From the NCBI GenBank assembly GCA_002431975.1, contig DJFA01000064.1:26345-44370 (forward strand): a DNA stretch of 18,026 nt, written 5' to 3'. Shown here piece by piece: positions 1-7,403 of this stretch. The translations under genes were made by a program, and so were the position numbers. A model generated the notes under the pieces. That model did not search any database and was not told where the DNA came from. It was given only the letters and a program-made list of their open reading frames with translations. The stretch is from Ruminococcus sp. UBA5884. Lineage in GTDB: Bacteria > Bacillota > Clostridia > Oscillospirales > Ruminococcaceae. How positions within the stretch are numbered: position 1 is the stretch's first letter; each line of letters opens with the position of its first letter.

Positions 1-22
1 GCGAACTTAAGGAAGCCCCTAC
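1..22 (-). repeat. Truncated arm of dispersed GTAGGGGC palindrome
   Basis: Read on the minus strand, these 22 bases are identical to positions 15651-15672 on the plus strand. They belong to the arm variant with a CTTCCTTAAG core. The bases that follow (to about 47) keep the outer flank seen in other copies, with the string ATCATCGAATT followed by GTTAT. The other arm, if present, lies outside the window. Confidence 0.75.
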
Positions 23-47
23 AGAAACAATCATCGAATTTATGTTA

Positions 48-86
48 TAAAAAAACAGCAGACAGACATTAATATCTGCCTGCTGT
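48..86 (-). terminator. Rho-independent terminator of the GH9 gene
   Basis: On the minus strand, ACAGCAGGCAGA is followed by a short AT-rich loop and then by TCTGTCTGCTGT. This gives a stem of about 12 bp containing one G-U pair, and a run of T residues follows it (plus positions 48-54). It starts 12 bases after the GH9 stop codon, as expected for an intrinsic terminator. Confidence 0.85.
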
Positions 87-98
87 ACAGGTTTTATT

Positions 99-2585
99 TT
101 AAAATTCTGAAATTACTTTGATAAGATATTTTTTAAGCTGACCAAGGTCTTTAAGGTCAACCTTTCCGTCAGTAATTACATCAGCATTGGCAAAGCCTTC
201 TTCTGTAAGGTCTGCCATCTTTACAGCATACTGATTTACAAGAGTTACATCTCTTACATCAACAGCTGAATCGCAGGTTGCATCTCCGAGAAGAGTTGGT
301 TCAGTTCCTCCTGCTGATGATTCAGATGGTTCATTTTTAGTAGTAGTCTTTGTTGTTTCAGCAGTAACTTTAGTTACAGACGCTGTTGTTTCAGTTGTTT
401 CTGAAACAGTAGTTTCCTTTGGTTCTGCGGTAGTAACCTCCGGAACAGTTCCGTCAGGTTCAGTACCTCCTACAAGTATGCCGTCTGAATATACACAGAT
501 ATTAGGAGCTTCCTGTGCTGAATCTATTTCAGTCCAGTTGCTGTCAACCTTGAGCATATCGGTAAGACTCCAGTCATTTGTCGGGTCCCACTTGTTGCCC
601 CATGCATAAGTTCCTATTGCGAACTGATATTTTTTATTTGAATTTGCAACTGAGAATCCCGGCCATGAGATTTCAACATAATATATTGAATCCTTATAGA
701 GATGAGGGCCTGTAAGTTCTGCCGCATAATCCGTTTCAGCAGCTGTCTGGTCATAAAGCTGTCTTAATTCCATGCTGTCAGTGCTTACAGATGTCATTTC
801 AGAAGCATCAAAATAATATCTTACTGAAATATTCTTTGCAGGCTTGTTTGATGTTGTACGAACATAAAGAGTTATTTCATTGGCTTTAGGGCCGTCAGAC
901 TGGTCTATCTGAGTATAGAAACCTTCAACCCAGAATCTGCCGCCGTTTTCATCATCTTCATCTCCGCCTGTACTTACAGCCGGCGGAAAATCAGGAGTAA
1001 CCTGCATTGATGAATCACCGAAAAATTCATAAAGTCCGGCACAAGCTCCGACAAATGCAGCGTTATAGTCAATAGTTACCTCGTTGTATATCCAGTCAGC
1101 AGTAACATCATTATGTTTGTCATCAGCATCAGGGCCGCCTACCAATGCTCCGTAAAGCACATATCTCTGTTCAGCGGTATCCTCACATTTTGTAAGACCT
1201 GAAGCGGCACGGTGATGCGGGAATTTTGCAGCATTTTCGCTGTATCCTACTATGTAGGCTCTGTTCATCGGGTTATCGCCCATAAGGTATTCCATCTGAC
1301 CTTTTGCCCATTCGCCATATTTTGAAGTACCACCGTTATACTTGTCATAAACAAGAGCCATAAGCTGAGCTGCTGTGTTATAACGTGCTGAACCCCATGT
1401 ATTGAGCCAGAAATATCCCGCAGGAGTAATAGTTCCTACTCCGCCTGTCATATACTTGTCAATTGCTTCTGCAACGGAAGCCCAGCAGTTCATATCTTCA
1501 TAAGGACTCTTGTTTGCAGCGACTTTGTATTCTTCAATGAAATCAGGATATGTTTCTGAAATTTCACCGAGTATACACTGAACTCCGCCCCACATATCAT
1601 TCCAGCAGTATACATAGCATGGAGCTGCATAATAGTCATAATAAGGGAATATTTCCTCAAGATATGCATGGTCGCCTGTTATTTTATAGAGCCATGCTGC
1701 TGCCCAGCAGTAATCGTCCTCCCATTTGCTTGAAACATAGTATGCTTTAGGGCCTTCTCCGTTAAGGCTGAGCTGTTTTTCATTATCTCTTGCAAAATCA
1801 AAGAGAGCATTTGCATATTTAAGACTCTTTTCAGCATATTCAGGGTCTGTATCCTTGAAATTGAGATAGTTTATAGCAAGTGAAGCTGCTGCACTTGCAA
1901 CATAGTCAGTCTGCGGATTTTCAGCTGTCAGAAACCAGCCCGGTCTTGCCATATCGTCTATTTCAGGAGAATTCCAGTATGCATGGTCAATATCTCCGTC
2001 ACCAACCTGATAACAATGAGCTATAACCTTGCCGTCATCATCAAGGAATGTGCATTTCATAAGATAATCATTGAAATATCTGAGGATAGTTTCAATATGG
2101 TCGTCCTGACCTGTTGTCTTGTATGAATCCCTGAATTCATAGTATCCCCAGCCGAGAGTTGCTGCTGAATAGTTTTCAGGCATACCGAATTTTACATGGT
2201 CGCCTGCATCGTGGAATCCTCCGGCAACGTCAACACAGCCGTCACCGTCAGGGTCGAGTATATCCTTGTATTTTGATATGAATGAATCTGTAAGATTGGT
2301 ATTTTCAGAATCAAGAGGAAGCTTTGCATCATATGTATGGCAGTCGCCTCTCCATGAATATCTGTTGTTTTCACTTACACCTGTACCGCACATATTTGCA
2401 TCATAGAAATAAATTGAATACTGGAGGGCTTTTGCAAAATTAATCTCCACATCTTCAGCAGAAACATTTTCTGTGCTGAACATAAAAGGTGATACAATAG
2501 AGCCTGCAAGCACTGCTGCTCCGACAGCGGCTGCTTTCAGACGTGATGAAAATGATTTTTTTTCATTTTTCATAGTAAAAAACAT
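99..2585 (-). CDS. Cellulosomal GH9 endoglucanase (GH9-CBM3-dockerin)
   Basis: Secreted cellulase that hydrolyses beta-1,4-glucan and docks onto a cellulosome scaffoldin. A signal peptide spans about residues 1-43 (KNEKK, then a hydrophobic stretch, then VSAED). The GH9 catalytic domain covers about 46-525: the DAGDHVKFG motif carries Asp126 and Asp129, PHHRAASG lies at 456-463, and the probable acid Glu502 sits in NEVTIDYNA. A family 3 carbohydrate-binding module follows at about 549-700 (VRYYFDASE, YYVEISWPG, WDPTNDWS), as in processive 'theme B' GH9 enzymes. A Thr/Glu-rich linker (about 708-763) leads to a dockerin (766-826) with two 12-residue calcium loops, Asp768-Asp779 and Asp802-Asp813; position 3 of the loops is Thr and Ile instead of the usual Asn or Asp. 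Compared with textbook GH9 enzymes there is an insertion between WRGD (residue 81) and the DAGDH motif. Translation may start at Met1 or at Met5 (position 2573), since AAGGAAAGGA touches the first ATG. No family symbol is assigned. Confidence 0.95.
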   Translation of the reverse strand: MFFTMKNEKKSFSSRLKAAAVGAAVLAGSIVSPFMFSTENVSAEDVEINFAKALQYSIYFYDANMCGTGVSENNRYSWRGDCHTYDAKLPLDSENTNLTDSFISKYKDILDPDGDGCVDVAGGFHDAGDHVKFGMPENYSAATLGWGYYEFRDSYKTTGQDDHIETILRYFNDYLMKCTFLDDDGKVIAHCYQVGDGDIDHAYWNSPEIDDMARPGWFLTAENPQTDYVASAAASLAINYLNFKDTDPEYAEKSLKYANALFDFARDNEKQLSLNGEGPKAYYVSSKWEDDYCWAAAWLYKITGDHAYLEEIFPYYDYYAAPCYVYCWNDMWGGVQCILGEISETYPDFIEEYKVAANKSPYEDMNCWASVAEAIDKYMTGGVGTITPAGYFWLNTWGSARYNTAAQLMALVYDKYNGGTSKYGEWAKGQMEYLMGDNPMNRAYIVGYSENAAKFPHHRAASGLTKCEDTAEQRYVLYGALVGGPDADDKHNDVTADWIYNEVTIDYNAAFVGACAGLYEFFGDSSMQVTPDFPPAVSTGGDEDDENGGRFWVEGFYTQIDQSDGPKANEITLYVRTTSNKPAKNISVRYYFDASEMTSVSTDSMELRQLYDQTAAETDYAAELTGPHLYKDSIYYVEISWPGFSVANSNKKYQFAIGTYAWGNKWDPTNDWSLTDMLKVDSNWTEIDSAQEAPNICVYSDGILVGGTEPDGTVPEVTTAEPKETTVSETTETTASVTKVTAETTKTTTKNEPSESSAGGTEPTLLGDATCDSAVDVRDVTLVNQYAVKMADLTEEGFANADVITDGKVDLKDLGQLKKYLIKVISEF

Positions 2586-2612
2586 TCCTTTCCTTAAAAA
2601 TTTTTTTATATG

Positions 2613-2640
2613 ATTTTATTCCGGAACATAAAACAGACAA
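2613..2640 (-). promoter_or_regulatory. Candidate GH9 promoter
   Basis: On the minus strand TTGTCT (2640-2635) and TAAAAT (2618-2613) are separated by 16 bp, a fair match to a sigma-A promoter. It predicts a short leader of 20-30 nt. The left edge of the repeat element begins only about 4 bp upstream of the -35 box. Confidence 0.4.
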
Positions 2641-2720
2641 TATATTAACGCCAGTCCGATGGTTATTTTCTATGATTCGTTTCTCTGAAATTCAGATTAA
2701 ATAATATGCCGATTCGATTT

Positions 2721-2791
2721 GTAGGGGCGAACTGTGTTCGCCCGCCAGGTTTACAGCATACCCCAAACGGGCGAACACAGTTCGCCCCTAC
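2721..2791. repeat. 71-bp palindromic repeat, copy A
   Basis: Two perfect 24-bp inverted arms (2721-2744 and 2768-2791) begin with GTAGGGGCGAAC and enclose a 23-bp spacer. Each arm is itself a hairpin (GGGCGAAC, TGT, GTTCGCCC). The copy at 7236-7306 is the same element in opposite orientation, including the spacer. It is the only strong stem downstream of coaBC, but no T-run follows it on the minus strand, so it is not a standard terminator. Confidence 0.9.
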
Positions 2792-2847
2792 AGAATAAAC
2801 GAAAAATCCCATGTTTTCAATTATAAAATTTCGTTGTTGAATCAGCG

Positions 2848-4059
2848 TTAATTATTTTTTTCGTCTGATTTTATCTCTGAAAGAATAAAATCAATAAGTT
2901 TATGCGAAGCGGACGCTTTACTCATAAGCTCAAGCGGGAGCTGTTTTTCTCTGGTTATAAGGGTAAGAACATTGGTATCTGCTTTAAAACCTGCTCCTTT
3001 TTGTGCGATTGAATTGCAGGCTATCATATCAGCATTTTTTCTGACAAGCTTTTTTCTTGAATTTTCTATAAGATTTTCAGTTTCCATTGAAAATCCGCAT
3101 ATAAACTGATTTTCCGATTTGTTTTTTCCGAGCCATTCAAGTATATCTTCAGTACGTTTAAGCTTTACAGACATATTTCCGTCTGATTTTTTGATTTTTC
3201 TGTCGGTATATTCAGCCGGTGTATAGTCGGCAACAGCGGCAGCCTTTATAATTATATCGCAGTCGCTGTAATTTTTCTTTACGGCATCAGCCATATCAGC
3301 CGCTGATACAACTGATATGTTTTTAACAAATTTCACCGGTTCAAGAGCTGTCTGACCTGAAACAAGTATAGTTTCTGCACCTCTTAACATACAGGCTTCC
3401 GCAATTGCATATCCCATTTTTCCTGATGAATGGTTTGTTATATATCTTACAGGGTCTATTGCCTCCTGAGTTGCTCCGGCTGTCACAAGAACTTTGAGTC
3501 CCTTCATATCTTTCGGGAATGCAAGTTCCTTTAATATATATGAAAAAAGCTCCTCCGGTTCAGGCATTTTTCCTGCACCTGTATCACCGCAGGCAAGATA
3601 TCCTGTAGCCGGCTGGATTATATTATATCCGAATTTTTCAAGTTTTCTGATATTATCCTGAACTACCGGATTTTCAAACATATTTGTATTCATTGAAGGA
3701 ACAACGGAAACCGGACATCTGCAAGCCATGACTGTGGTTGAAAGCATATCATCAGCGATACCGCCGGCTATTTTGCCTATTATATCAGCTGAGGCAGGAG
3801 CTATCATAAAATAATCCGCTTTTCTGGCAAGTGATATATGTTCTATTTCAAATGAATGATTTCTGTCAAAAGTATCTGTTATACATCTGTTGCCTGTAAG
3901 AGCCTCAAATGTATTCGGTGTAATAAAATTACGGGCATTTTCAGTCATTATTACTTCAACATTGCAGTGATTTTTTCTGAGTCTGCTTGCAAGTGATGCA
4001 ATTTTATATGCTGCAATTCCTCCTGTTACTCCGAGGACTACAGTTTTGCCTTTAAGCAT
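2848..4059 (-). CDS. coaBC: Bifunctional phosphopantothenoylcysteine decarboxylase / phosphopantothenate-cysteine ligase
   Basis: Couples cysteine to 4'-phosphopantothenate and then decarboxylates the product to 4'-phosphopantetheine, in coenzyme A synthesis. The N-terminal flavoprotein half (CoaC, about 1-185) shows VTGGIAAYK, the catalytic His74 in EIEHISL, APASADIIGK, the substrate-binding MNTNMFENP and the flap ACGDTGAGKMPEP. The C-terminal ligase half (CoaB, about 187-395) starts KVLVTAGATQEAIDPVR and contains HSSGKMG and the KIKKSDG lysine region. The length of 403 aa is typical of fused Dfp proteins. The start overlaps the end of panD by 8 bases and has AGAGGAAG upstream, so the two are translationally coupled in the pan operon. 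No terminator is evident before the repeat at 2721-2791. Confidence 0.96.
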   Translation of the reverse strand: MLKGKTVVLGVTGGIAAYKIASLASRLRKNHCNVEVIMTENARNFITPNTFEALTGNRCITDTFDRNHSFEIEHISLARKADYFMIAPASADIIGKIAGGIADDMLSTTVMACRCPVSVVPSMNTNMFENPVVQDNIRKLEKFGYNIIQPATGYLACGDTGAGKMPEPEELFSYILKELAFPKDMKGLKVLVTAGATQEAIDPVRYITNHSSGKMGYAIAEACMLRGAETILVSGQTALEPVKFVKNISVVSAADMADAVKKNYSDCDIIIKAAAVADYTPAEYTDRKIKKSDGNMSVKLKRTEDILEWLGKNKSENQFICGFSMETENLIENSRKKLVRKNADMIACNSIAQKGAGFKADTNVLTLITREKQLPLELMSKASASHKLIDFILSEIKSDEKNN

Positions 4060-4459
4060 TCAAATCTTCCTCTCTGCATACAAGTTTTCCATGTTTTTCA
4101 TAATTTGTGACTGATATTATTTTATTCTCATCATCAACGAAAACAACAGCCGGTTTATGATTTTCGGCTTCAAGGCTGTCAATTTCGCAGAAACTCATTA
4201 TTATTATCTTGTCGCCTGTCTGGGCACATCTTGCAGCCGCTCCATTAAGACATATCATGCCGGAATTTCTCTCTCCTGCGATTGTATACGTTTCAAAGCG
4301 GTTTCCGTTGTCGATATCGACAACAAGAACCTTTTCGTATTCGAGTATTCCGGATTTTTCAAGCAGTTCCTCATCAATGGTTATACTTCCTACATATGAA
4401 AGTTCAGCCTGTCTGACGGTTGCCCTGTGAATTTTTCCTTTAAGCATATGCAGCTGCAT
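4052..4459 (-). CDS. panD: Aspartate 1-decarboxylase (pro-enzyme)
   Basis: Makes beta-alanine from L-aspartate, the second substrate of pantothenate synthase. The protein is a pyruvoyl enzyme made by self-cleavage. The cleavage pair is visible as Gly24-Ser25 in YVGSITID, at the same residue numbers as in the E. coli enzyme, which supports the start MQLHM at 4459 instead of the internal Met at residue 5. GGAGG lies 9 bases before this ATG. HRATV with Lys9 upstream, and NGAAARCAQTGD later, fit the family, and 135 aa is the normal length. It lies 14 bp after panC and its end overlaps coaBC. Confidence 0.96.
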   Translation of the reverse strand: MQLHMLKGKIHRATVRQAELSYVGSITIDEELLEKSGILEYEKVLVVDIDNGNRFETYTIAGERNSGMICLNGAAARCAQTGDKIIIMSFCEIDSLEAENHKPAVVFVDDENKIISVTNYEKHGKLVCREEDLNA

Positions 4460-4473
4460 TGTAAAAAGCCTCC

Positions 4474-5322
4474 CTATTCAGTTCTGAATGTGAAATTATC
4501 AATAAGACGTGTTTTGCCGATATAAACAGCTATTGCGACAAGAACACTTTTTTCTATATTTTCAGCCGGCTGGAGATTATCGCTGTCAACTATTTCAGCA
4601 TAATCAAGTCTTGCAAGCGGTTCTGATTCTATTTCACTGCGGATAAGTTCTGCCACCGCAGCTGCTGAACGTTCGCCCTCATCGAGCATTTTTTTAGCCT
4701 TTGCCAGTGAACGGCTGAGCACAAGAGCTGCTTTTCTTTCATTGTCATTAAGATATGTGTTTCTTGAACTCTTTGCAAGACCATCTTTTTCACGGATTAT
4801 CGGACAGCCAATGATATTTATATCCATATTGAGGTCACGAACCATTCTCTTTATAACAGCAAGCTGCTGAGCGTCCTTTTCTCCGAAATATGCATTGTCA
4901 GGAGCTACTATATTGAAAAGCTTTGTCACAACAGTGCATACTCCCCTGAAATGTATAGGACGGGTTTTTCCGCAGAGTCCCTCTGAAAGTCCGCTTACCT
5001 GAACTGATGTACAGAAATCCTCTGAATACATTTCAGATGGTTCAGGATTGAATATCAGGTCAACTCCTGCCATCTTGCATAATGAGGCATCTTTTTCAAG
5101 GTCACGTGGATAGCTTTCAAGGTCTTCATTAGGTGAAAACTGCATCGGATTTACAAAAATACTTACAACTGTCCTGTCATTTTCAAAGACTGCCTTTTCA
5201 ATAAGTGACTTATGTCCCTCATGGAGATATCCCATAGTCGGCACAAATCCGACTGAAAGACCATGCTTTTTCCATTCCTTGACTATTTTTCTTACTTCTT
5301 CAGCAGTGTGTACTATTGTCAT
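4474..5322 (-). CDS. panC: Pantothenate synthetase (pantoate-beta-alanine ligase)
   Basis: Joins pantoate and beta-alanine using ATP in the cytoplasm to give pantothenate. Family features seen are the nucleotide-binding TMGYLHEGH (29-37, HxGH signature), FVNPMQF, the FRGVCTVVTKLF segment, YFGEKDAQQL and the KMSKS-like loop as AKSSRNTYL. The length of 282 aa is standard. It lies 19 bp after panB and 14 bp before panD, inside the pan operon. The ribosome site is weak (AGAGAGATGA), so translation probably depends partly on coupling with panB. Confidence 0.96.
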   Translation of the reverse strand: MTIVHTAEEVRKIVKEWKKHGLSVGFVPTMGYLHEGHKSLIEKAVFENDRTVVSIFVNPMQFSPNEDLESYPRDLEKDASLCKMAGVDLIFNPEPSEMYSEDFCTSVQVSGLSEGLCGKTRPIHFRGVCTVVTKLFNIVAPDNAYFGEKDAQQLAVIKRMVRDLNMDINIIGCPIIREKDGLAKSSRNTYLNDNERKAALVLSRSLAKAKKMLDEGERSAAAVAELIRSEIESEPLARLDYAEIVDSDNLQPAENIEKSVLVAIAVYIGKTRLIDNFTFRTE

Positions 5323-5341
5323 AAAAAATCATCTCTCTAAA

Positions 5342-6166
5342 TCAATATAATTTATTCAGAACATCATCTGAAATTGAAAATGTATGTTCCTCAGACGGAA
5401 AACTTCCGTTTTTAACTTCCTCTGAATACTGTGAAAAAGCTTTTTTCATCATGCTTCCGACATCTGCGAACTGTTTTGCGAATTTCGGGGTAAAGCCGCC
5501 GAACATTGATATCATATCCTGATATACAAGAACCTGACCGTCACAGTCTGCTCCTGCACCGATTCCGATAGTCGGGATAGTAAGCTTTTCAGTTATTATC
5601 TTTGCAAGCTTTGCCGGAACACATTCAAGTACCACAGCAAAAGCTCCTGCCTTTTCAAGCAGCAGAGCATTTTCAATAAGTCTGCGTGCAGCAGCTTCTG
5701 TTTTTCCCTGAACCTTGAATCCGCCGAATGCATTTATTGACTGCGGAGTGAGTCCGATATGACCCATGACCGGTATCTGGGCATTTACAATAGCTTTTAC
5801 CTGTTCTTCAATTTCAGCTCCGCCCTCAGCCTTTACGGCATGGGCATGACCTTCTTTTATAAGTCTGCCTGCATTTACAACCGCATCATAAACAGATGTC
5901 TGATATGACATAAACGGCATATCTGCTACTATAAGAGCATTTTCAGCACCTCTTGCCACTGCTTTTGTATGATGGAGCATATCCTCCATTGTAACTGAAA
6001 GCGTATCCTTATAGCCAAGCATTACCATTCCAAGTGAATCACCTACCAGAATAGCATTTACTCCGGATTCATCTATTAATTTTGCAGTGGAATAATCATA
6101 AGCAGTAAGCATTGAAAGCTTTTCTTTATTTTTCGCATTTTTAAAAGTAATAACTGTATTTTTCAT
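5342..6166 (-). CDS. panB: 3-methyl-2-oxobutanoate hydroxymethyltransferase
   Basis: First committed step of pantothenate synthesis: transfers a hydroxymethyl group from methylene-tetrahydrofolate to alpha-ketoisovalerate, giving ketopantoate. Recognised by LTAYDYSTAKLIDESG, the metal-binding VGDSLGMV and VADMPFMSY, the KAEGG motif, MGHIGLTPQ and the base-containing LECVPAKLA. The length of 274 aa is normal. This is the first gene of panB-panC-panD-coaBC. A very good ribosome site, AAAGGAGG, lies about 9 bases before the ATG. Ketopantoate reductase and pantothenate kinase are not in this window. Confidence 0.97.
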   Translation of the reverse strand: MKNTVITFKNAKNKEKLSMLTAYDYSTAKLIDESGVNAILVGDSLGMVMLGYKDTLSVTMEDMLHHTKAVARGAENALIVADMPFMSYQTSVYDAVVNAGRLIKEGHAHAVKAEGGAEIEEQVKAIVNAQIPVMGHIGLTPQSINAFGGFKVQGKTEAAARRLIENALLLEKAGAFAVVLECVPAKLAKIITEKLTIPTIGIGAGADCDGQVLVYQDMISMFGGFTPKFAKQFADVGSMMKKAFSQYSEEVKNGSFPSEEHTFSISDDVLNKLY

Positions 6167-6241
6167 AAAAAAAGTCCTCCTTTGATATACAGTTAATATT
6201 TACACCCCATATAAAAAAATACACAATTTTACTACAGATTA

Positions 6242-6270
6242 AGTATATCATAAAAAAAAATAAAAGTAAA
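6242..6270 (-). promoter_or_regulatory. Candidate promoter of the pan operon
   Basis: On the minus strand TTTACT (6270-6265), a 17-bp AT-rich spacer and TATACT (6247-6242) make a reasonable sigma-A promoter, giving a leader of about 65-70 nt before panB. Confidence 0.45.
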
Positions 6271-6400
6271 GCATGATAACAGACCGCTTCTATATAATTG
6301 TATAGTTGATACAAAAAAATTCATACTTTTTTTGCAAAGGGTATATTTTAAAATTCCGGATTTTATGATATTATATTTATTGATTGCTGACTTATTTATT

Positions 6401-6450
6401 TCTGTAAGGGGCTTCCTTAAATTCGCTCCTACAGAAAATAACCATCGAAT
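6401..6450. repeat. Short degenerate copy of the GTAGGGGC repeat
   Basis: GTAAGGGGCTTCCTTAA is followed directly by ATTCGCTCCTACAG, so the outer ends of both arms are present but the spacer and inner parts are missing. The following bases keep the family flank (AACCATCGAATTTGCATTA). The copy lies in the 318-bp gap between panB and tcdA, just upstream of the tcdA ribosome site. The rest of that gap holds the pan promoter and AT-rich sequence. Confidence 0.65.
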
Positions 6451-6484
6451 TTGCATTAAAATATTATAAAAAAGGAGATTTTTT

Positions 6485-7216
6485 ATGCTCAATGAATTCT
6501 CAAGGACAGAACTGCTTATCGGCAGTGAAGCCTTAAAAAAACTCGGAAATTCACATATTGCCATATTCGGAATAGGCGGTGTAGGCGGTTATATCGCTGA
6601 AGCTCTTGCAAGAAGCGGTGTTGGAAAACTCGATATTTTCGACAATGATACCGTTTCACTGACAAATATAAACAGACAGATAATAGCAACCCATAAAACT
6701 ATAGGTATGCCAAAAGTTGAAGCTATGAAGCAAAGAATTGCTGATATAAATCCGTCTGCACTGGTAAACGCACATCAGACCTTTTATATGCCTGAAAATT
6801 CCTCTGAATTTGATTTTTCACAATATGACTACATAGCAGATGCAGTAGATACAGTAACTGCCAAAATTGAAATAGCTGTACAGGCTCAGAAATGCGGCAC
6901 TCCGCTGATATCCTCAATGGGTGCAGGCAACAAGCTTAATCCTGCAATGTTTGAAGTAAGCGATATCTATAAAACATCTGTCTGCCCTCTTGCAAAGGTC
7001 ATGAGGCGTGAACTCAAAGCCCGTGGAATAAAAAAACTCAAAGTTGTATATTCAAAGGAACAGCCTTTAAAACCTGTCGGTGAAACAGAGGAAATTTCCG
7101 CAAAACGTGCTGTTCCGGGAAGTACGGCATTTGTTCCGTCTGTTGCAGGACTTATAATGGCATCTGAAATAATAAAGGATATTATTAACAATCCGACAAC
7201 AAAATTTTATGATTAA
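6485..7216 (+). CDS. tcdA: tRNA threonylcarbamoyladenosine dehydratase (TcdA/CsdL-type, ThiF fold)
   Basis: An E1-like adenylating enzyme predicted to convert t6A to its cyclic form at tRNA position 37 with ATP. The Rossmann ATP-binding motif GIGGVGGYIAEALARSG (29-45), the acidic IFDNDTV, NINRQ (61-65) and DAVDTVTAKI are typical of the ThiF/MoeB fold. The stretch SSMGAGNKLNPAMFEVSDIYKT and the total length (243 aa) fit TcdA and not MoeB or ThiF, which are built differently at the C-terminus. AAAGGAG lies 7 bases before the ATG. It is a single-gene unit divergent from panB and convergent with the GH48 gene. No strong promoter was identified. Confidence 0.88.
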   Translation: MLNEFSRTELLIGSEALKKLGNSHIAIFGIGGVGGYIAEALARSGVGKLDIFDNDTVSLTNINRQIIATHKTIGMPKVEAMKQRIADINPSALVNAHQTFYMPENSSEFDFSQYDYIADAVDTVTAKIEIAVQAQKCGTPLISSMGAGNKLNPAMFEVSDIYKTSVCPLAKVMRRELKARGIKKLKVVYSKEQPLKPVGETEEISAKRAVPGSTAFVPSVAGLIMASEIIKDIINNPTTKFYD

Positions 7217-7235
7217 AAACAAGGAATTTCCCATT

Positions 7236-7306
7236 GTAGGGGCGAACTGTGTTCGCCCGTTTTGGGTATGCTGTAAACCTATCGGGCGAACACAGTTTGC
7301 CCCTAC
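7236..7306. repeat. 71-bp palindromic repeat, copy B
   Basis: Left arm 7236-7259 is identical to that of the copy at 2721. Right arm 7283-7306 differs by one base (TTTGCCCC). The 23-bp spacer is close to the reverse complement of the spacer at 2745-2767, so this is the same element inverted. It lies between tcdA and the shared terminator. Confidence 0.9.
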
Positions 7307-7348
7307 AAAAACAATTCATAAAACCATATAATATAAAAACAACAAAAC

Positions 7349-7380
7349 GCCTCCGCATATTTCAGCGGAGGCATTTTTTA
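7349..7380. terminator. Two-way terminator between tcdA and the GH48 gene
   Basis: GCCTCCGC (7349-7356) pairs perfectly with GCGGAGGC (7365-7372) across an 8-base loop. ATTTTTTATA follows on the plus strand for tcdA, and GTTTTGTTGTTTTT follows on the minus strand for the GH48 gene. The genes are convergent, so one hairpin can serve both. Confidence 0.88.
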
Positions 7381-7403
7381 TATATCAGTCAAATTATATT
7401 CAA

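Noticed and set aside
2721..2791. Palindrome as the terminator of the pan operon
   Set aside because: No run of T residues follows on the minus strand, and the same element occurs elsewhere as a repeat; a role in ending transcription is possible but not shown.
6232..6564. 110-residue minus-strand frame upstream of panB
   Set aside because: It overlaps the start of tcdA and the pan promoter, has low-complexity composition and no recognisable ribosome site or motif.
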